Under the pieces are notes generated by a model, which saw only the letters and a program-made list of their open reading frames with translations, searched no databases and was not told the DNA's origin. A stretch of 64,000 nt of DNA, from positions 62,001 to 126,000 of the forward strand of contig JAGBMJ010000062.1 in the NCBI GenBank assembly GCA_017634975.1. The letters run 5' to 3'. The stretch comes from Lachnospiraceae bacterium. GTDB lineage: Bacteria; Bacillota; Clostridia; Lachnospirales; Lachnospiraceae. Position numbers and translations under genes: made by a program. Position 1 is the stretch's first letter, and the number at the start of each line of letters is the position of its first letter. Below are positions 25,818-34,651 of the stretch, in pieces.

Positions 25818-27437
25818 ATGAATACCCCTTACGTTCCCGATAGATTTGAATATGTCGAACTTCAGATTAATATGCGAACAGAGAGATCATCCGAAAACCG
25901 AATACGCAACAGAATCGGCAGGAAGGCTATGACCGCCACCTGCCTTTTGTGCATGTGCTGTTCGCTGTCTGCATGTGTGCCGCAGAAACCGGTGCAGCAG
26001 CAGACACCGCAGACCGGATTTTTGCCGGCACTTCCGGGAAACTACGATTCCATAGATACCGCGGTTCTTGTCAAAAAAGATACTGCAAATATGAAACTGA
26101 CCTTCCTGAATCTGGAACTCGGGAAGTATTATACACTGAATTATGACGGCGCCACTACCTATAAGGACCGCTATGACCAGGCGCTGTCCCTGGCACAGGT
26201 GGACGAAGGGGACGTCGTGGATGTGACGTTTATGCGGGAGCAGAAACGACTGAACAGCCTGCAGGCTGCGGCGGAAGGGTTTTCTTTTGATCAGGTGAGC
26301 AATCTGGTGATGGATGCCGGCGGCAGGCATGTGGAACTGCAGAATGAGAGCTATACGATCAGTGAGGATGCCGTCGTCTTTACCCAGGACGGCAGGGGAG
26401 AGCTGATGGATGTGAATCCGGCAGATACGCTGACGATCGCCGGAGTAGGGCATACGATCTACAGTGTGCGCATTGAAAAAGGGCACGGTTATCTGCGGCT
26501 GGAGAATGCCTCCTATTTTGAGGGAGGATGGATCCAGATCGGAGACCGGAACGTCCATCAGATCACGAAAGATATGCTGCTGGCCGTACCGGAGGGGAGC
26601 TACACCGTAACGGTGTCCAATAAGGGTTCCGGTGGGAGCGAAGCCGTGACGATCGCCAGGAATCAGGAGATCAGCCTGGATGCTTCGGGCTGGATCACGG
26701 AGCCGGTGTTTGGAAAAGTGGTTTTTACTCTTTCCCCGGACTTCGCGAAGGTGTATATCGACGGGGATGCGATCGATGCCTCCAGGCCGTTGGAATTGAG
26801 CTACGGATTGCACCAGATGGTGGCAGTTGCGGAGAATTATGAGACCGTGAGCCGCTATATACGCGTGGCTGAAGAGAAGGCAAATCTGAATATAACTTTG
26901 GAATACAAAGGAGCGGCTTCGGAGAATTCGGCTTCGGAAAACGAAGCGCCGACGCTACTGACGGAAGAGCCGGCGACGGTGGCACCGACCCTTCTGGACG
27001 AGGGAGGGGCATTTACAACCAGTGGGAATCAGCTTCCTGCGGCGACGGTTACCGGTATGCCGACACCGGCAGTCAATGCACCGACGGTCACCACGCCGAC
27101 GGTACCGACCCCGCAGACACAGCTGCCTTCACCCACCCCGACCATAACGCCGACTCCGACAGGCCATCCGAATGTGGCTCAGCCTGCCTCGGTATCGGCA
27201 AATGATGTGGTCTCGGCAGACGGTTACCGTGTCTACGTGGATGCACCCGCAGGTGTAGAAGTATATAAGGACGGGGCATATATCGGTATTTCACCGATCA
27301 GCTTTGCCAAGAAGCAGGGGATCTATACGATCACGCTCCGGCGGGACGGATATCAGACCAGAAGCTATACCGTGGAGATCGACGGGGAAAAAAGCAATGT
27401 GAACTATTCCTTCTCGGAACTCGTGGAGATCCGGTAA
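25818..27437 (+). CDS. PEGA-domain lipoprotein
   Basis: A surface protein of up to 539 residues. A basic N-region is followed by the lipobox-like [12 protein letters not shown]. The central part is beta-rich; one PEGA-like repeat ([11 protein letters not shown]...[15 protein letters not shown]) lies near residue 305. A Pro/Thr/Ala-rich linker spans about 360-450. A clear PEGA domain closes the protein ([22 protein letters not shown]). PEGA domains are linked to cell-envelope binding. The true start may be the ATG at 25872 or even 25929, which gives a short lipoprotein signal. The partner protein is unknown. Confidence 0.75.
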   Translation: MNTPYVPDRFEYVELQINMRTERSSENRIRNRIGRKAMTATCLLCMCCSLSACVPQKPVQQQTPQTGFLPALPGNYDSIDTAVLVKKDTANMKLTFLNLELGKYYTLNYDGATTYKDRYDQALSLAQVDEGDVVDVTFMREQKRLNSLQAAAEGFSFDQVSNLVMDAGGRHVELQNESYTISEDAVVFTQDGRGELMDVNPADTLTIAGVGHTIYSVRIEKGHGYLRLENASYFEGGWIQIGDRNVHQITKDMLLAVPEGSYTVTVSNKGSGGSEAVTIARNQEISLDASGWITEPVFGKVVFTLSPDFAKVYIDGDAIDASRPLELSYGLHQMVAVAENYETVSRYIRVAEEKANLNITLEYKGAASENSASENEAPTLLTEEPATVAPTLLDEGGAFTTSGNQLPAATVTGMPTPAVNAPTVTTPTVPTPQTQLPSPTPTITPTPTGHPNVAQPASVSANDVVSADGYRVYVDAPAGVEVYKDGAYIGISPISFAKKQGIYTITLRRDGYQTRSYTVEIDGEKSNVNYSFSELVEIR

Positions 27438-27448
27438 CAAAAAATGGA

Positions 27449-27477
27449 TTGACAAGGTACGGGAAATAGCTTATAAA
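27449..27477 (+). promoter_or_regulatory. hup promoter
   Basis: TTGACA, 17 bases, TATAAA, starting a dozen bases after the PEGA-protein stop. Confidence 0.75.
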
Positions 27478-27537
27478 TATTCTTGCGGCGCTTTTTTCGG
27501 GGCCGTAAGAAAAAACAACAGGAGGAGAGATTTAACA

Positions 27538-27810
27538 ATGAACAAAACAGAACTGATCGCAGCAATCGCTGATAAGGCAGGCCTGACAAAGAAGGATGCA
27601 GAGGAAGTGGTAAACGCATTTACCGAAACCGTAACCAAGGCTCTGAAGAAGGGTGACAAGGTTCAGCTGGTTGGCTTTGGTACTTTTGAAGTAACCAAGA
27701 GAGGCGCTCGTACAGGCCGTAATCCGCAGACCGGTGAGACCATGAAGATCGCAGCTACCAAGGCTCCGAAGTTCAAGCCGGGCAAGGCATTCAAGGATGC
27801 TCTGAACTAA
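27538..27810 (+). CDS. hup: HU-family DNA-binding protein
   Basis: A small basic histone-like protein that bends and compacts DNA as a dimer. All family features are present: [44 protein letters not shown] (the DNA-embracing arm) and [15 protein letters not shown]. It has 90 residues. AGGAGGAGA lies 9 bases upstream. Strong promoter, strong ribosome site and own terminator fit high expression. Confidence 0.97.
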   Translation: MNKTELIAAIADKAGLTKKDAEEVVNAFTETVTKALKKGDKVQLVGFGTFEVTKRGARTGRNPQTGETMKIAATKAPKFKPGKAFKDALN

Positions 27811-27842
27811 TCTGTTAATCTACGATAGATAGGTTCTTTACG

Positions 27843-27870
27843 GGGTGTGCCTGAGGGTGCACCCTTTTTT
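27843..27870 (+). terminator. Terminator between hup and rqcP
   Basis: GGGTGTGCC/GGTGCACCC stem with two G-U pairs and a TGAG loop, followed by six Ts. Read-through would feed rqcP, which has no clear promoter of its own. Confidence 0.7.
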
Positions 27871-27891
27871 GACCTTACAGGGGAGAGAAAA

Positions 27892-28131
27892 ATGAGATTG
27901 GATAAGTTTTTGAAGGTGTCGCGTCTGATCAAGAGACGTACTGTGGCAAATGAAGCCTGTGATGCCGGACGTGTGCAGATCAACGGCCGTGTGGCTAAGG
28001 CTTCCGTGGATGTAAAAGTAGGGGATGAGATCGCCATCGCTTTCGGTAACAAAGAGACGAAAGTGCGCGTACTGTCCCTGCAGGAGAGTGTGCGCAAAGA
28101 AGATGCTGAGAATATGTTTGAATATATTTGA
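27892..28131 (+). CDS. rqcP: RqcP, S4-domain ribosome-rescue factor
   Basis: A 79-residue S4 RNA-binding protein (YabO family). In Bacillus, RqcP works with RqcH on stalled 50S subunits to add alanine tails. The whole chain is the S4 motif: MRLDKFLKVSRLIKRRTVANEACDAGRV then INGRVAKASVDVKVGD. The ATG follows GGGGAGAGAAA; a longer frame from 27847 would run through the terminator and is rejected. The hup-rqcP-divIC order is conserved in Clostridia. Confidence 0.92.
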   Translation: MRLDKFLKVSRLIKRRTVANEACDAGRVQINGRVAKASVDVKVGDEIAIAFGNKETKVRVLSLQESVRKEDAENMFEYI

Positions 28132-28145
28132 ATATATCTGAACTC

Positions 28146-28174
28146 TTGACAGATACGGTTGCTCGTTTTATGAT
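28146..28174 (+). promoter_or_regulatory. divIC promoter
   Basis: TTGACA, 17 bases, TATGAT, 67 bases before the divIC start. Confidence 0.7.
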
Positions 28175-28240
28175 AAAAGATACGAATTATGTAAACAAAA
28201 AGTAAGAAAAATGTAATGATATTAAGCTGAGGCGAAGTCT

Positions 28241-28552
28241 ATGGCGCAGAAAGTAGCGGCCTTTCGGAGACCGAAGAAAAAAGGACATTTGGGAGTGGTA
28301 CTGGTACTGATCACACTGGTGGTCTTTGTCGGACTGTTCGGATATAACAGCCTGCTGCTGCGCAGACAGGAGCAGCAGCTGGATGCGGAGATCTCGTCCC
28401 TGAACGATAAGATGGTGTATGAACAGGAGCGGACGCAGGAACTGGAGCAGTTTGAGACATACACCCATACCAAAAAATATGCAGAAGAAGTCGCAAAGGA
28501 AAAGCTTGGATATGTGTACGAAGGCGAGATCGTCTTTCAGAAAGACGAGTAA
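28241..28552 (+). CDS. divIC: Septum formation initiator (DivIC/FtsB family)
   Basis: A small bitopic division protein. It has a basic cytoplasmic N-terminus (MAQKVAAFRRPKKKGH), one transmembrane segment (VVLVLITLVVFVGLFG), an extracellular coiled coil (LLLRRQEQQLDAEISSLNDK) and the terminal KEKLGYVYEGEIVF motif that is conserved in the family. Its length of 103 residues is typical. It lies eight bases before tilS and is in one transcript with it. Confidence 0.92.
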   Translation: MAQKVAAFRRPKKKGHLGVVLVLITLVVFVGLFGYNSLLLRRQEQQLDAEISSLNDKMVYEQERTQELEQFETYTHTKKYAEEVAKEKLGYVYEGEIVFQKDE

Positions 28553-28559
28553 GCTTTGA

Positions 28560-29570
28560 ATGGATCAGAGCAGGGATAAACTGGAACAACGGATCAAAGA
28601 TTTTATTGAAACACATGGTATGATCGCACCGGGGGATACGATACTGATGGGAGTATCGGGAGGGGCGGATTCCGTGTGTCTTTTTTTGCTGTTATGGAAG
28701 CTGTACCGGGATAGTGGAGTGAAGCTTTGTGTGATGCACATCAACCACCATCTGCGGGAGGATGCGGCAGAAGATGCAGCCTTTGTACAGGAGCTCTGTG
28801 ACCGCACCGGCGTGCCCTGTGTGCAGGCGGATGTAGATGTGGAAGGTTATCTGCGGGAGCATAAGGTGTCTTCGACCGAGGAAGCGGCGCGGATACTGCG
28901 CTACGAAGCATTCCGGAAGTATCTGGCGGAGCTGCCCGGAGATGCGGAACATAAGAAACTGGCGGTGGCCCATACCCTGAATGATAATGCCGAGACCGTA
29001 CTGCATCATCTGTTCCGCGGGAGCGGTCTGAAAGGTCTGGGTGGTATGCAGCCGAAACGGGGAGAGCTGATTCGGCCGCTGCTCTGTGTGAACCGTGATG
29101 CGGTGGAAACTTATTTAAGAAAGACAGGGCAGAGCTGGCGTACGGACAGTACCAATGAGGGAGATGACTATGCCAGAAACCGTATCCGTCATCACATCCT
29201 GCCGCTGGCAGAAAAGGAAGTAAATGCACAGGCGGCGGAGCATATCCACATAGCGGCGCAGCAGCTGAGCGCCGCGGAGGATTTTGTCTGTGCGAGCCTG
29301 CAGACCGCCTATGATGCTGTGGTAATCGGACAGAAAGACGGCGTACGGATCGACCGGGAGGCGTTCCGGAAGCTGCATCCGTATCTGCAGGAACGTCTGG
29401 CCCTCCGTTGCATGCAGGAAGTGAGCGGCTGTGCAAAGGATATTACGGCGCGCCATGTGCATATCTTTCTCGGTCTCTTTACCCTTCCCTGCGGCAAAAT
29501 GCTGGATCTGCCCCATGGGCTCTTTGCCCTTAGACAGCGGGAATATATTGAACTTTTAAGGAAAAACTGA
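28560..29570 (+). CDS. tilS: tRNA(Ile)-lysidine synthetase, short form
   Basis: Attaches lysine to C34 of the AUA-reading tRNA(Ile), changing its decoding. The PP-loop ATP site is GVSGGADSVCLFLLLW near residue 30. MHINHHLREDA and AVAHTLNDNAETVLHHLFRGSGLKGLGGM are the catalytic core; RNRIRHHILPL follows. At 336 residues it lacks most of the C-terminal tRNA-binding domain of the usual 430-480-residue enzyme, like the short archetype in Aquifex. No frameshift is visible downstream, so the short form seems natural. Confidence 0.9.
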   Translation: MDQSRDKLEQRIKDFIETHGMIAPGDTILMGVSGGADSVCLFLLLWKLYRDSGVKLCVMHINHHLREDAAEDAAFVQELCDRTGVPCVQADVDVEGYLREHKVSSTEEAARILRYEAFRKYLAELPGDAEHKKLAVAHTLNDNAETVLHHLFRGSGLKGLGGMQPKRGELIRPLLCVNRDAVETYLRKTGQSWRTDSTNEGDDYARNRIRHHILPLAEKEVNAQAAEHIHIAAQQLSAAEDFVCASLQTAYDAVVIGQKDGVRIDREAFRKLHPYLQERLALRCMQEVSGCAKDITARHVHIFLGLFTLPCGKMLDLPHGLFALRQREYIELLRKN

Positions 29571-29615
29571 TAAAATTATTACTTCGGGGGTATCATTTTT
29601 TGGGAGGTATGTCTT

Positions 29616-30143
29616 ATGGCAGATACGATAAAGGTACTGATCAGTGAAGAACAGGTAAAGGAACGCATCAAAGAGCTGGGAGCCCGGATCAGCAGGGAAT
29701 ACGAAGGCAAAAGCCTGCACCTGATCTGTATTCTCAAGGGAAGCATCTTTTTTACATGTGAGCTGGCGCGTTACATTACCGTTCCGGTGACCCTTGATTT
29801 CATCACGGTATCCAGTTACGGAAACGGCAAGACGTCCACGGGGAAGGTAAGTATCGTCCGTGATCTGACCGAAGGGATCCAGGCCAGAGATGTGCTGGTG
29901 ATCGAGGATATCGTCGATACCGGGCGTACCCTCTCCTACCTGATGGAGATGCTCAAGGAGCGCAACCCCGCTTCCATCAAGCTCTGCACACTGTTAGATA
30001 AGCCGAACCGCCGCACCCATCCGGTGGATGTGGAATACGTGGGCTTTGAGGTGCCGGATGAGTTCATTGTGGGCTGGGGGTTGGATTATGCCCAGAATTA
30101 CAGAAATCTTCCCTACATCGGCATACTTGGCGATGAGGAATGA
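29616..30143 (+). CDS. hpt: Hypoxanthine phosphoribosyltransferase
   Basis: Purine salvage enzyme joining hypoxanthine or guanine to PRPP. The PRPP loop is VLVIEDIVDTGRTLSYL. LICILKGSIFFTCELAR and VTLDFITVSSYGNGKTSTG are family segments, and VEYVGFEVPDEFIVGWGLDYAQNYRNLPYIG closes the active site. It has 175 residues. TGGGAGGT is the ribosome site. It is placed between tilS and ftsH as in most Bacillota. Confidence 0.95.
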   Translation: MADTIKVLISEEQVKERIKELGARISREYEGKSLHLICILKGSIFFTCELARYITVPVTLDFITVSSYGNGKTSTGKVSIVRDLTEGIQARDVLVIEDIVDTGRTLSYLMEMLKERNPASIKLCTLLDKPNRRTHPVDVEYVGFEVPDEFIVGWGLDYAQNYRNLPYIGILGDEE

Positions 30144-30175
30144 TATAAGATGTATAAATATATTAAAGGAGACGA

Positions 30176-31993
30176 ATGTTGAAAAAGCAGAATCAAAGCT
30201 TTGTCTTTCTGGTGATCGTCCTGCTGCTTGCGGCGGCGATCTGGGTGAGTTTTTCCACCAGACAGTCGAGCAACTACACAAAAGAAGCATTTGAAGATGC
30301 TGTCGCGAACGGTGATGTCGTAAGTATTACGATCGCACAGAACAAAGAGGTGCCTACGGGTACCATTCAGGTGGCGCTGAGTAACGGCGCAGTCCGGCAG
30401 TTTCACGCAACGGATGTGCGCGAGATCGAGTCCTTTGCAAAGGAACACAGTATCGCAGTGAAGGTCAATGATGTACCGGCAGACAACTGGTTTCTGATCT
30501 ATGTGCTGCCTTCCCTGCTGGTTTTGATCCTCTTCGTATTTTTCTTCAGCTCTATGATGAGCAATCAGGGTGGCGGCGGCAACAGCCGTATGATGAATTT
30601 CGGCAAGAGCCGTGCCCAGCTGATCCAGGACTGCAAAGTCACTTTTGAGGATGTAGCCGGTCTGCAGGAGGAAAAGGATGATCTGGATGAGATCGTGGAT
30701 TTTCTGAAAAAACCGGAGAAATACACCGAGGTGGGTGCCCGTATTCCGAAGGGTGTATTGCTGGAGGGGCGCCCGGGTACCGGTAAGACCTTGCTGGCAA
30801 AGGCGATCGCCGGAGAGGCGAAAGTACCGTTTTTCTCCATTTCAGGGTCCGATTTTGTGGAAATGTTTGTCGGCGTAGGTGCTTCCCGTGTGCGTGACCT
30901 TTTCAGTGAGGCAAAGAAGAATGCACCGTGTATCATCTTTATCGATGAGATCGATGCGGTAGCCAGACGACGCGGTACCGGTATGGGCGGCGGACATGAC
31001 GAACGTGAGCAGACCCTGAACCAGCTGCTGGTAGAGATGGATGGTTTCGGTGTTAACGAAGGGATCATCGTGCTGGCGGCGACCAACCGTGTGGATATTC
31101 TGGATCCGGCGATCCTTCGCCCGGGACGTTTTGACCGCAAGATCACGGTCAGCGCTCCGGATGTACAGGGACGTGAGGATATCCTGAAAGTACATTCCAA
31201 GAATAAGCCGCTGGGATCCGATGTGGATCTGAAAGAGGTGGCGAGAAGTACTTCCGGCTTTACCGGTGCGGATCTGGAGAACCTGCTGAATGAGGCGGCG
31301 ATCAAAGCGGCCAAGGATGAGAGAAAGTTCCTGAATGCAGAGGATATCAAGAAATCCTTTATCAAGGTGGGGATCGGTACGGAGAAGCGCAGTCATATCA
31401 TCTCGGACCGGGACAAGAAGATCACGGCATACCACGAATCCGGCCACGCGATCCTGATGCATCTGCTGCCCCTGACGGGGTCGGTTTATACCGTATCCAT
31501 CATTCCTACCGGTGAGGGCGCTGCAGGCTATATGATGCCGGTACCGGACAACGACGATATGCACCAGACGAAGGAGCAGATCCGTCAGCGTCTGATGGTA
31601 ACTCTGGGTGGTCGTGTGGCGGAGGAACTGATCTTTGACGATGTGACGACAGGTGCATCTTCTGATATTAAAAAGGCGACGCAGAACGCGCGCAGTATGG
31701 TAACGCGTTTCGGTATGTCTTCCCTGGGACTGATCTGCTACGAGAACGATGAGGAGGAAGTATTTATCGGCCGTGATCTGGCGCACGCAAAGACGACCAG
31801 CGAGGCCAAGGCGGCCGAGATCGATGCAGAGGTAAAGCGCATTATTGATGAGTGCCACGACGAAGCGAGCCGTATTCTCGAAGAGAATATTGAAATACTG
31901 CACCGCTGTGCAAAGCTTCTGATCGAGAAAGAACGTATCAGCCGGGATGAGTTTGAATCGCTGTTTCAGCAGCCTGCAGCCGGCACTTTGTAA
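30176..31993 (+). CDS. ftsH: ATP-dependent zinc metalloprotease FtsH
   Basis: Membrane-anchored AAA+ protease that removes misfolded and regulatory membrane proteins. Two transmembrane segments (residues about 8-25 and 105-127) flank an external domain. The AAA module has Walker A at 198-205, Walker [28 protein letters not shown], and arginine fingers in LRPGRFDR. The zinc site is HESGH (420-424). Walker A reads GRPGTGKT, where nearly all FtsH have GPPGTGKT; Arg199 is unusual. AAAGGAGA supports the start. The 605 residues are on the short side, with little C-terminal tail. Confidence 0.96.
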   Translation: MLKKQNQSFVFLVIVLLLAAAIWVSFSTRQSSNYTKEAFEDAVANGDVVSITIAQNKEVPTGTIQVALSNGAVRQFHATDVREIESFAKEHSIAVKVNDVPADNWFLIYVLPSLLVLILFVFFFSSMMSNQGGGGNSRMMNFGKSRAQLIQDCKVTFEDVAGLQEEKDDLDEIVDFLKKPEKYTEVGARIPKGVLLEGRPGTGKTLLAKAIAGEAKVPFFSISGSDFVEMFVGVGASRVRDLFSEAKKNAPCIIFIDEIDAVARRRGTGMGGGHDEREQTLNQLLVEMDGFGVNEGIIVLAATNRVDILDPAILRPGRFDRKITVSAPDVQGREDILKVHSKNKPLGSDVDLKEVARSTSGFTGADLENLLNEAAIKAAKDERKFLNAEDIKKSFIKVGIGTEKRSHIISDRDKKITAYHESGHAILMHLLPLTGSVYTVSIIPTGEGAAGYMMPVPDNDDMHQTKEQIRQRLMVTLGGRVAEELIFDDVTTGASSDIKKATQNARSMVTRFGMSSLGLICYENDEEEVFIGRDLAHAKTTSEAKAAEIDAEVKRIIDECHDEASRILEENIEILHRCAKLLIEKERISRDEFESLFQQPAAGTL

Positions 31994-32011
31994 ATGCCAG
32001 AACAATCAGTA

Positions 32012-32046
32012 AGGGGGTTCCGGGATCCGGAACCTCCTATTTTATT
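32012..32046 (+). terminator. ftsH terminator
   Basis: A 12-bp stem (AGGGGGTTCCGG/CCGGAACCTCCT) with GAT loop, then ATTTTATT. Confidence 0.8.
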
Positions 32047-32129
32047 GGGAATTACGGCGCTTTTTACAGTATTTGAAAAAGTGCACAAAGAAATGGTAGA
32101 GAGTTTGTAAATTTTGTTTATTTTGAGAA

Positions 32130-32157
32130 TAGACATATTATGGGGGTCTGCTATAAT
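32130..32157 (+). promoter_or_regulatory. Promoter of candidate small RNA
   Basis: TAGACA, 16 bases, perfect TATAAT, in a gene-free stretch with no start codon and ribosome site behind it. The nearest downstream gene is on the other strand. Confidence 0.5.
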
Positions 32158-32163
32158 GCATAT

Positions 32164-32255
32164 TGTAACCCCCAATACATTTATAGTTTTTTGCTATAAC
32201 CCCATAAGAAAGAAATACCTTCTCTGAAAATGACAGTTTACACTGTCATTTTTAC
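32164..32255 (+). ncRNA. Candidate small RNA, about 90 nt
   Basis: Between a TATAAT promoter and a perfect 11-bp terminator hairpin (AAAATGACAGT/ACTGTCATTTT, TTAC loop) there is no plausible ORF. The RNA would carry two C-rich single-stranded stretches (AACCCCCAAT and TAACCCCAT), the type of sequence Bacillota sRNAs use to cover Shine-Dalgarno sites, and a small TATAG/CTATA stem. Exact ends are estimates. A second terminator follows about 20 bases later. Confidence 0.4.
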
Positions 32256-32273
32256 TTTATACGGATATTTCCA

Positions 32274-32308
32274 GGCAGAGGCTGGTCTGGTCTCTGCCTT
32301 TTTGTTTG
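32274..32308 (+). terminator. Second terminator downstream of the candidate sRNA
   Basis: GGCAGAG/CTCTGCC stem, 11-base loop, then TTTTTGTTTG. Confidence 0.7.
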
Positions 32309-32339
32309 TCAAATTCCGGTTTATCGAAATGTAGCGGTC

Positions 32340-32415
32340 GGTGAGCCATGGGGACGGTTCTTGTGGCAACAAGATCGAAGATCTTTAGCCACAAGAACCG
32401 TCCCCATGGCTCGCC
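32340..32415. repeat. GGGGACGGTTCT palindrome, copy 2
   Basis: Nearly identical to the element at 11449-11522 over its whole length, including the 20-base loop with AAGATCTTTA; only a few bases differ. Confidence 0.85.
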
Positions 32416-32432
32416 ATAAACTGGAATTTGGA

Positions 32433-32490
32433 TGAGCCGGAGAACCGTCCCTATGGCTTGTTTTGAGCCGGAGAACCGTCCCTGTGGTCA
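32433..32490. repeat. Two tandem half-copies of the palindrome
   Basis: GAGCCGGAGAACCGTCCCTATGGCTT-like unit occurs twice about 31 bases apart, each equal to the right arm of the full palindrome. They lie between copy 2 and the next terminator. Confidence 0.75.
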
Positions 32491-32512
32491 GTCCCCCTGT
32501 CCTCGTTGGGGG

Positions 32513-32542
32513 AAAAAAAAGCCGGGAGCGAAAAGCTCCCGG
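32513..32542 (-). terminator. Terminator of the zinc-ribbon protein gene
   Basis: On the minus strand, CCGGGAGC/GCTCCCGG with a TTTTC loop precedes a run of eight Ts. Confidence 0.85.
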
Positions 32543-32572
32543 TTCTATGTTGAGGGGGTATGGAGATAACAA

Positions 32573-34189
32573 TTACTCGTCGGCTTCTTCGTAAACCGGA
32601 GTCGGTTCCGGCTTCTTGACACCGAGGATATCGGATGCCCAGTAGAAGTCTGTGATGATGTTGCTGTACTCGTTGACGTTCAGTTTGGTGAAGTTGCCGG
32701 ACTGAAGAGTACCAACGGTCCAGATCAGAGCATCGGTATTGTCTTCCATCGGATAAACCTCTGCTTCTTCACCGTGTTTGTAGATGGTCAGGTTTACGCC
32801 GTTAGCACCCATTGCAGAGCTTCTGGAACCGGACTGTGCAGTCGTGGTATCCAGTACGTAGAAGGTCTGAGCTGCAGCGGAATCGGCATCCTTCAAAAGG
32901 ATCGCTTCTACGCCGGACTTGCCTGTGTGGTCATCATAGATGAAGCTTCCGTTTGCATTGCTGGTATGGGTCACATTGACATATTCCTTCAGTTCGGAGT
33001 TGAATGCACACAGGTCAAGATCCAGTTTTTCGTCATTCCAATCCAGTACCACATAAGCTTCGCCCTCTGCCGGAGTAGGCATCAGATATAAGGTAAACGA
33101 TCCGCCGTCCTGTGTCACGTCGATCGCCTTTGAAACCGTGCTGTGATCTGCGGAGCTGCACTTGACGATGAAGTCACCGCAGGGGAAGTTCTGCTGGGTA
33201 TAGATACCGTATTCATCACTCTTTGCAGTGATATACGGATCGTTCGGATTCTGGCTGTTAACTGCAAAGATCTGAATATCCACATTGCCCATCTCGGTAT
33301 CTTCGATGAAGGACTTGGTACGGATGGTCAGGGTGCTGTACTGATGCTCTAAGGTGCGGTCCAGAAGCAGATCATACATCATCGTGTTTTCGTCCAGAGT
33401 GATGGATTCTTTCAGGTCTGCATAACCCTTCTTGGAAATGTGCAGCGTGTAGTTTCCCGGTTCGATATTGGTCATTGCTGCAAAACCGTCGTTCTTGGAA
33501 ATCACAGTGCGTACAGATTCTCCCTTTTCGTTGAGCAGCTCTACATTTGCATCGCTTACCGGTCCGAAGAGATCGTTTACAGCGATCGTAACCTTTTTCT
33601 GGGTTGCCGGAGTAGCGATAACCGTCGGGTCTTCGGATACGTAGTCCGGATCTGCGTAATGCTCGTACGGTACGGAGTTTCTGCCGGAATTCTTTTCGGT
33701 CTGTGTTCTCTCGCTGCCGTTGGAGTCAGCTGCCATACCATCCTTGGATCCGAAAATACCACCCAGGGCTATTGCCAGAATGCCTACGCCTGCGATCGGA
33801 AGAATGATCGGTAAAATGGATTTCTTCTTTGGCTCTTCCGGAACGTAACGTGCATCGGAAAAAAGATCTTTTGTGATATCCTTAGGAGTCGGCGGAAGCG
33901 GACGGTTGATGAAACTGTTGGAATCAGCTTCTGCCGTCTGGCTGGTGCCTCCCTGCTGTGTTGTGCTGTTCTGTGCATTATTCATCGGCACATGATAAAC
34001 CGGAGCACCGTCCAGAGACTGAAAACCGACCGGTTTTGCCGGAGTCGTCTCTACCGGATCAGCCGGTGCGAATGCACTGCGTACAGAATCCATAGATACT
34101 TCATTTTCGGCCTGTCCTACGACAGCGCCGCATTTGGGACAATACTTCATCCCCATCCCCATAATGTGTCCGCATTTGCTACATACCAT
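32573..34189 (-). CDS. Zinc-ribbon membrane protein with beta-sandwich repeats
   Basis: A 538-residue protein. It begins with a zinc ribbon (CSKCGHIMGMGMKYCPKCG), followed by a Pro/Thr/Gln-rich cytoplasmic linker and one transmembrane segment (ILPIILPIAGVGILAIALGGIFG, about 125-147). The external part has carboxypeptidase-regulatory-like modules (GPVSDANVELLNEKGESVRT...GNYTLHISKKGYADLKES), a second such module, and a final Asp/Ala-rich domain of about 160 residues. This layout is common in Clostridia and may sense or bind the envelope, but its role is unknown. Ribosome site GGGAGG; it has its own terminator. Confidence 0.8.
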   Translation of the reverse strand: MVCSKCGHIMGMGMKYCPKCGAVVGQAENEVSMDSVRSAFAPADPVETTPAKPVGFQSLDGAPVYHVPMNNAQNSTTQQGGTSQTAEADSNSFINRPLPPTPKDITKDLFSDARYVPEEPKKKSILPIILPIAGVGILAIALGGIFGSKDGMAADSNGSERTQTEKNSGRNSVPYEHYADPDYVSEDPTVIATPATQKKVTIAVNDLFGPVSDANVELLNEKGESVRTVISKNDGFAAMTNIEPGNYTLHISKKGYADLKESITLDENTMMYDLLLDRTLEHQYSTLTIRTKSFIEDTEMGNVDIQIFAVNSQNPNDPYITAKSDEYGIYTQQNFPCGDFIVKCSSADHSTVSKAIDVTQDGGSFTLYLMPTPAEGEAYVVLDWNDEKLDLDLCAFNSELKEYVNVTHTSNANGSFIYDDHTGKSGVEAILLKDADSAAAQTFYVLDTTTAQSGSRSSAMGANGVNLTIYKHGEEAEVYPMEDNTDALIWTVGTLQSGNFTKLNVNEYSNIITDFYWASDILGVKKPEPTPVYEEADE

Positions 34190-34524
34190 TTTAAATACCT
34201 CCCTTTTGCCCTTGAGGGCTTCGTTAACCTATGTATTTTTTGACCGTTCATAAACGTAGCATGAAACAGATCTATTGTCAATTGTGTTGCAAAAGAAAGT
34301 TTAAATTTATCAAAAATACACAAAAAACAAAAAGGAAAGAGCTTTCTTTTTTAGTGAAAGCATTTACATGGAAGGTTGCGCTCTTCTTTATTATAAATGC
34401 CGTTATCGTATTTCATAGAAATATCAGTTTTTTATAAAATAATTTAACAGATATATAGCAGATCGAATTATGGAAAAATAGAAGAAAATCGCTCGATGTC
34501 TGCAATTATGCGAAAAATCGAGAA

Positions 34525-34560
34525 TTTAGAAAATAGTAAACAAATTTAGGAAATACTAAA
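34525..34560 (+). promoter_or_regulatory. Tandem arabinan-regulon operator, site 1
   Basis: TTTAGAAAATAGTAAA and TTTAGGAAATACTAAA lie exactly 20 bp apart, two helical turns, in a 460-base divergent spacer. The proximal copy ends 7 bases before a -35 box. The same element in the same position occurs at 37469-37484, and a variant at 42921-42936. Placement upstream of -35 suggests an activator. The rest of the spacer is AT-rich without ORFs. Confidence 0.7.
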
Positions 34561-34567
34561 ATAAATA

Positions 34568-34596
34568 TTGACAGAGAGCATTCATGGATTTAATAT
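34568..34596 (+). promoter_or_regulatory. Promoter for the first GH43 gene
   Basis: TTGACA, 17 bases, TAATAT. It gives a leader of about 50 bases. Confidence 0.65.
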
Positions 34597-34651
34597 TTAC
34601 TTATAATGCAGTAACCGAAAACTATTATGAGAAAAAAGAGAGGTGGCAGCC

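Noticed and set aside
27480-27511. Imperfect stem-loop TTCTTGCGGC/GCCGTAAGAA upstream of hup
   Set aside because: Its left arm starts before the likely transcript start set by the TTGACA/TATAAA promoter, and no T-run follows, so neither a leader element nor a terminator is well supported.
34602-34607. Perfect TATAAT before the first arabinan GH43 gene
   Set aside because: It is 28 bases from the TTGACA box, too far; TAATAT at 34591 has the proper 17-base spacing.
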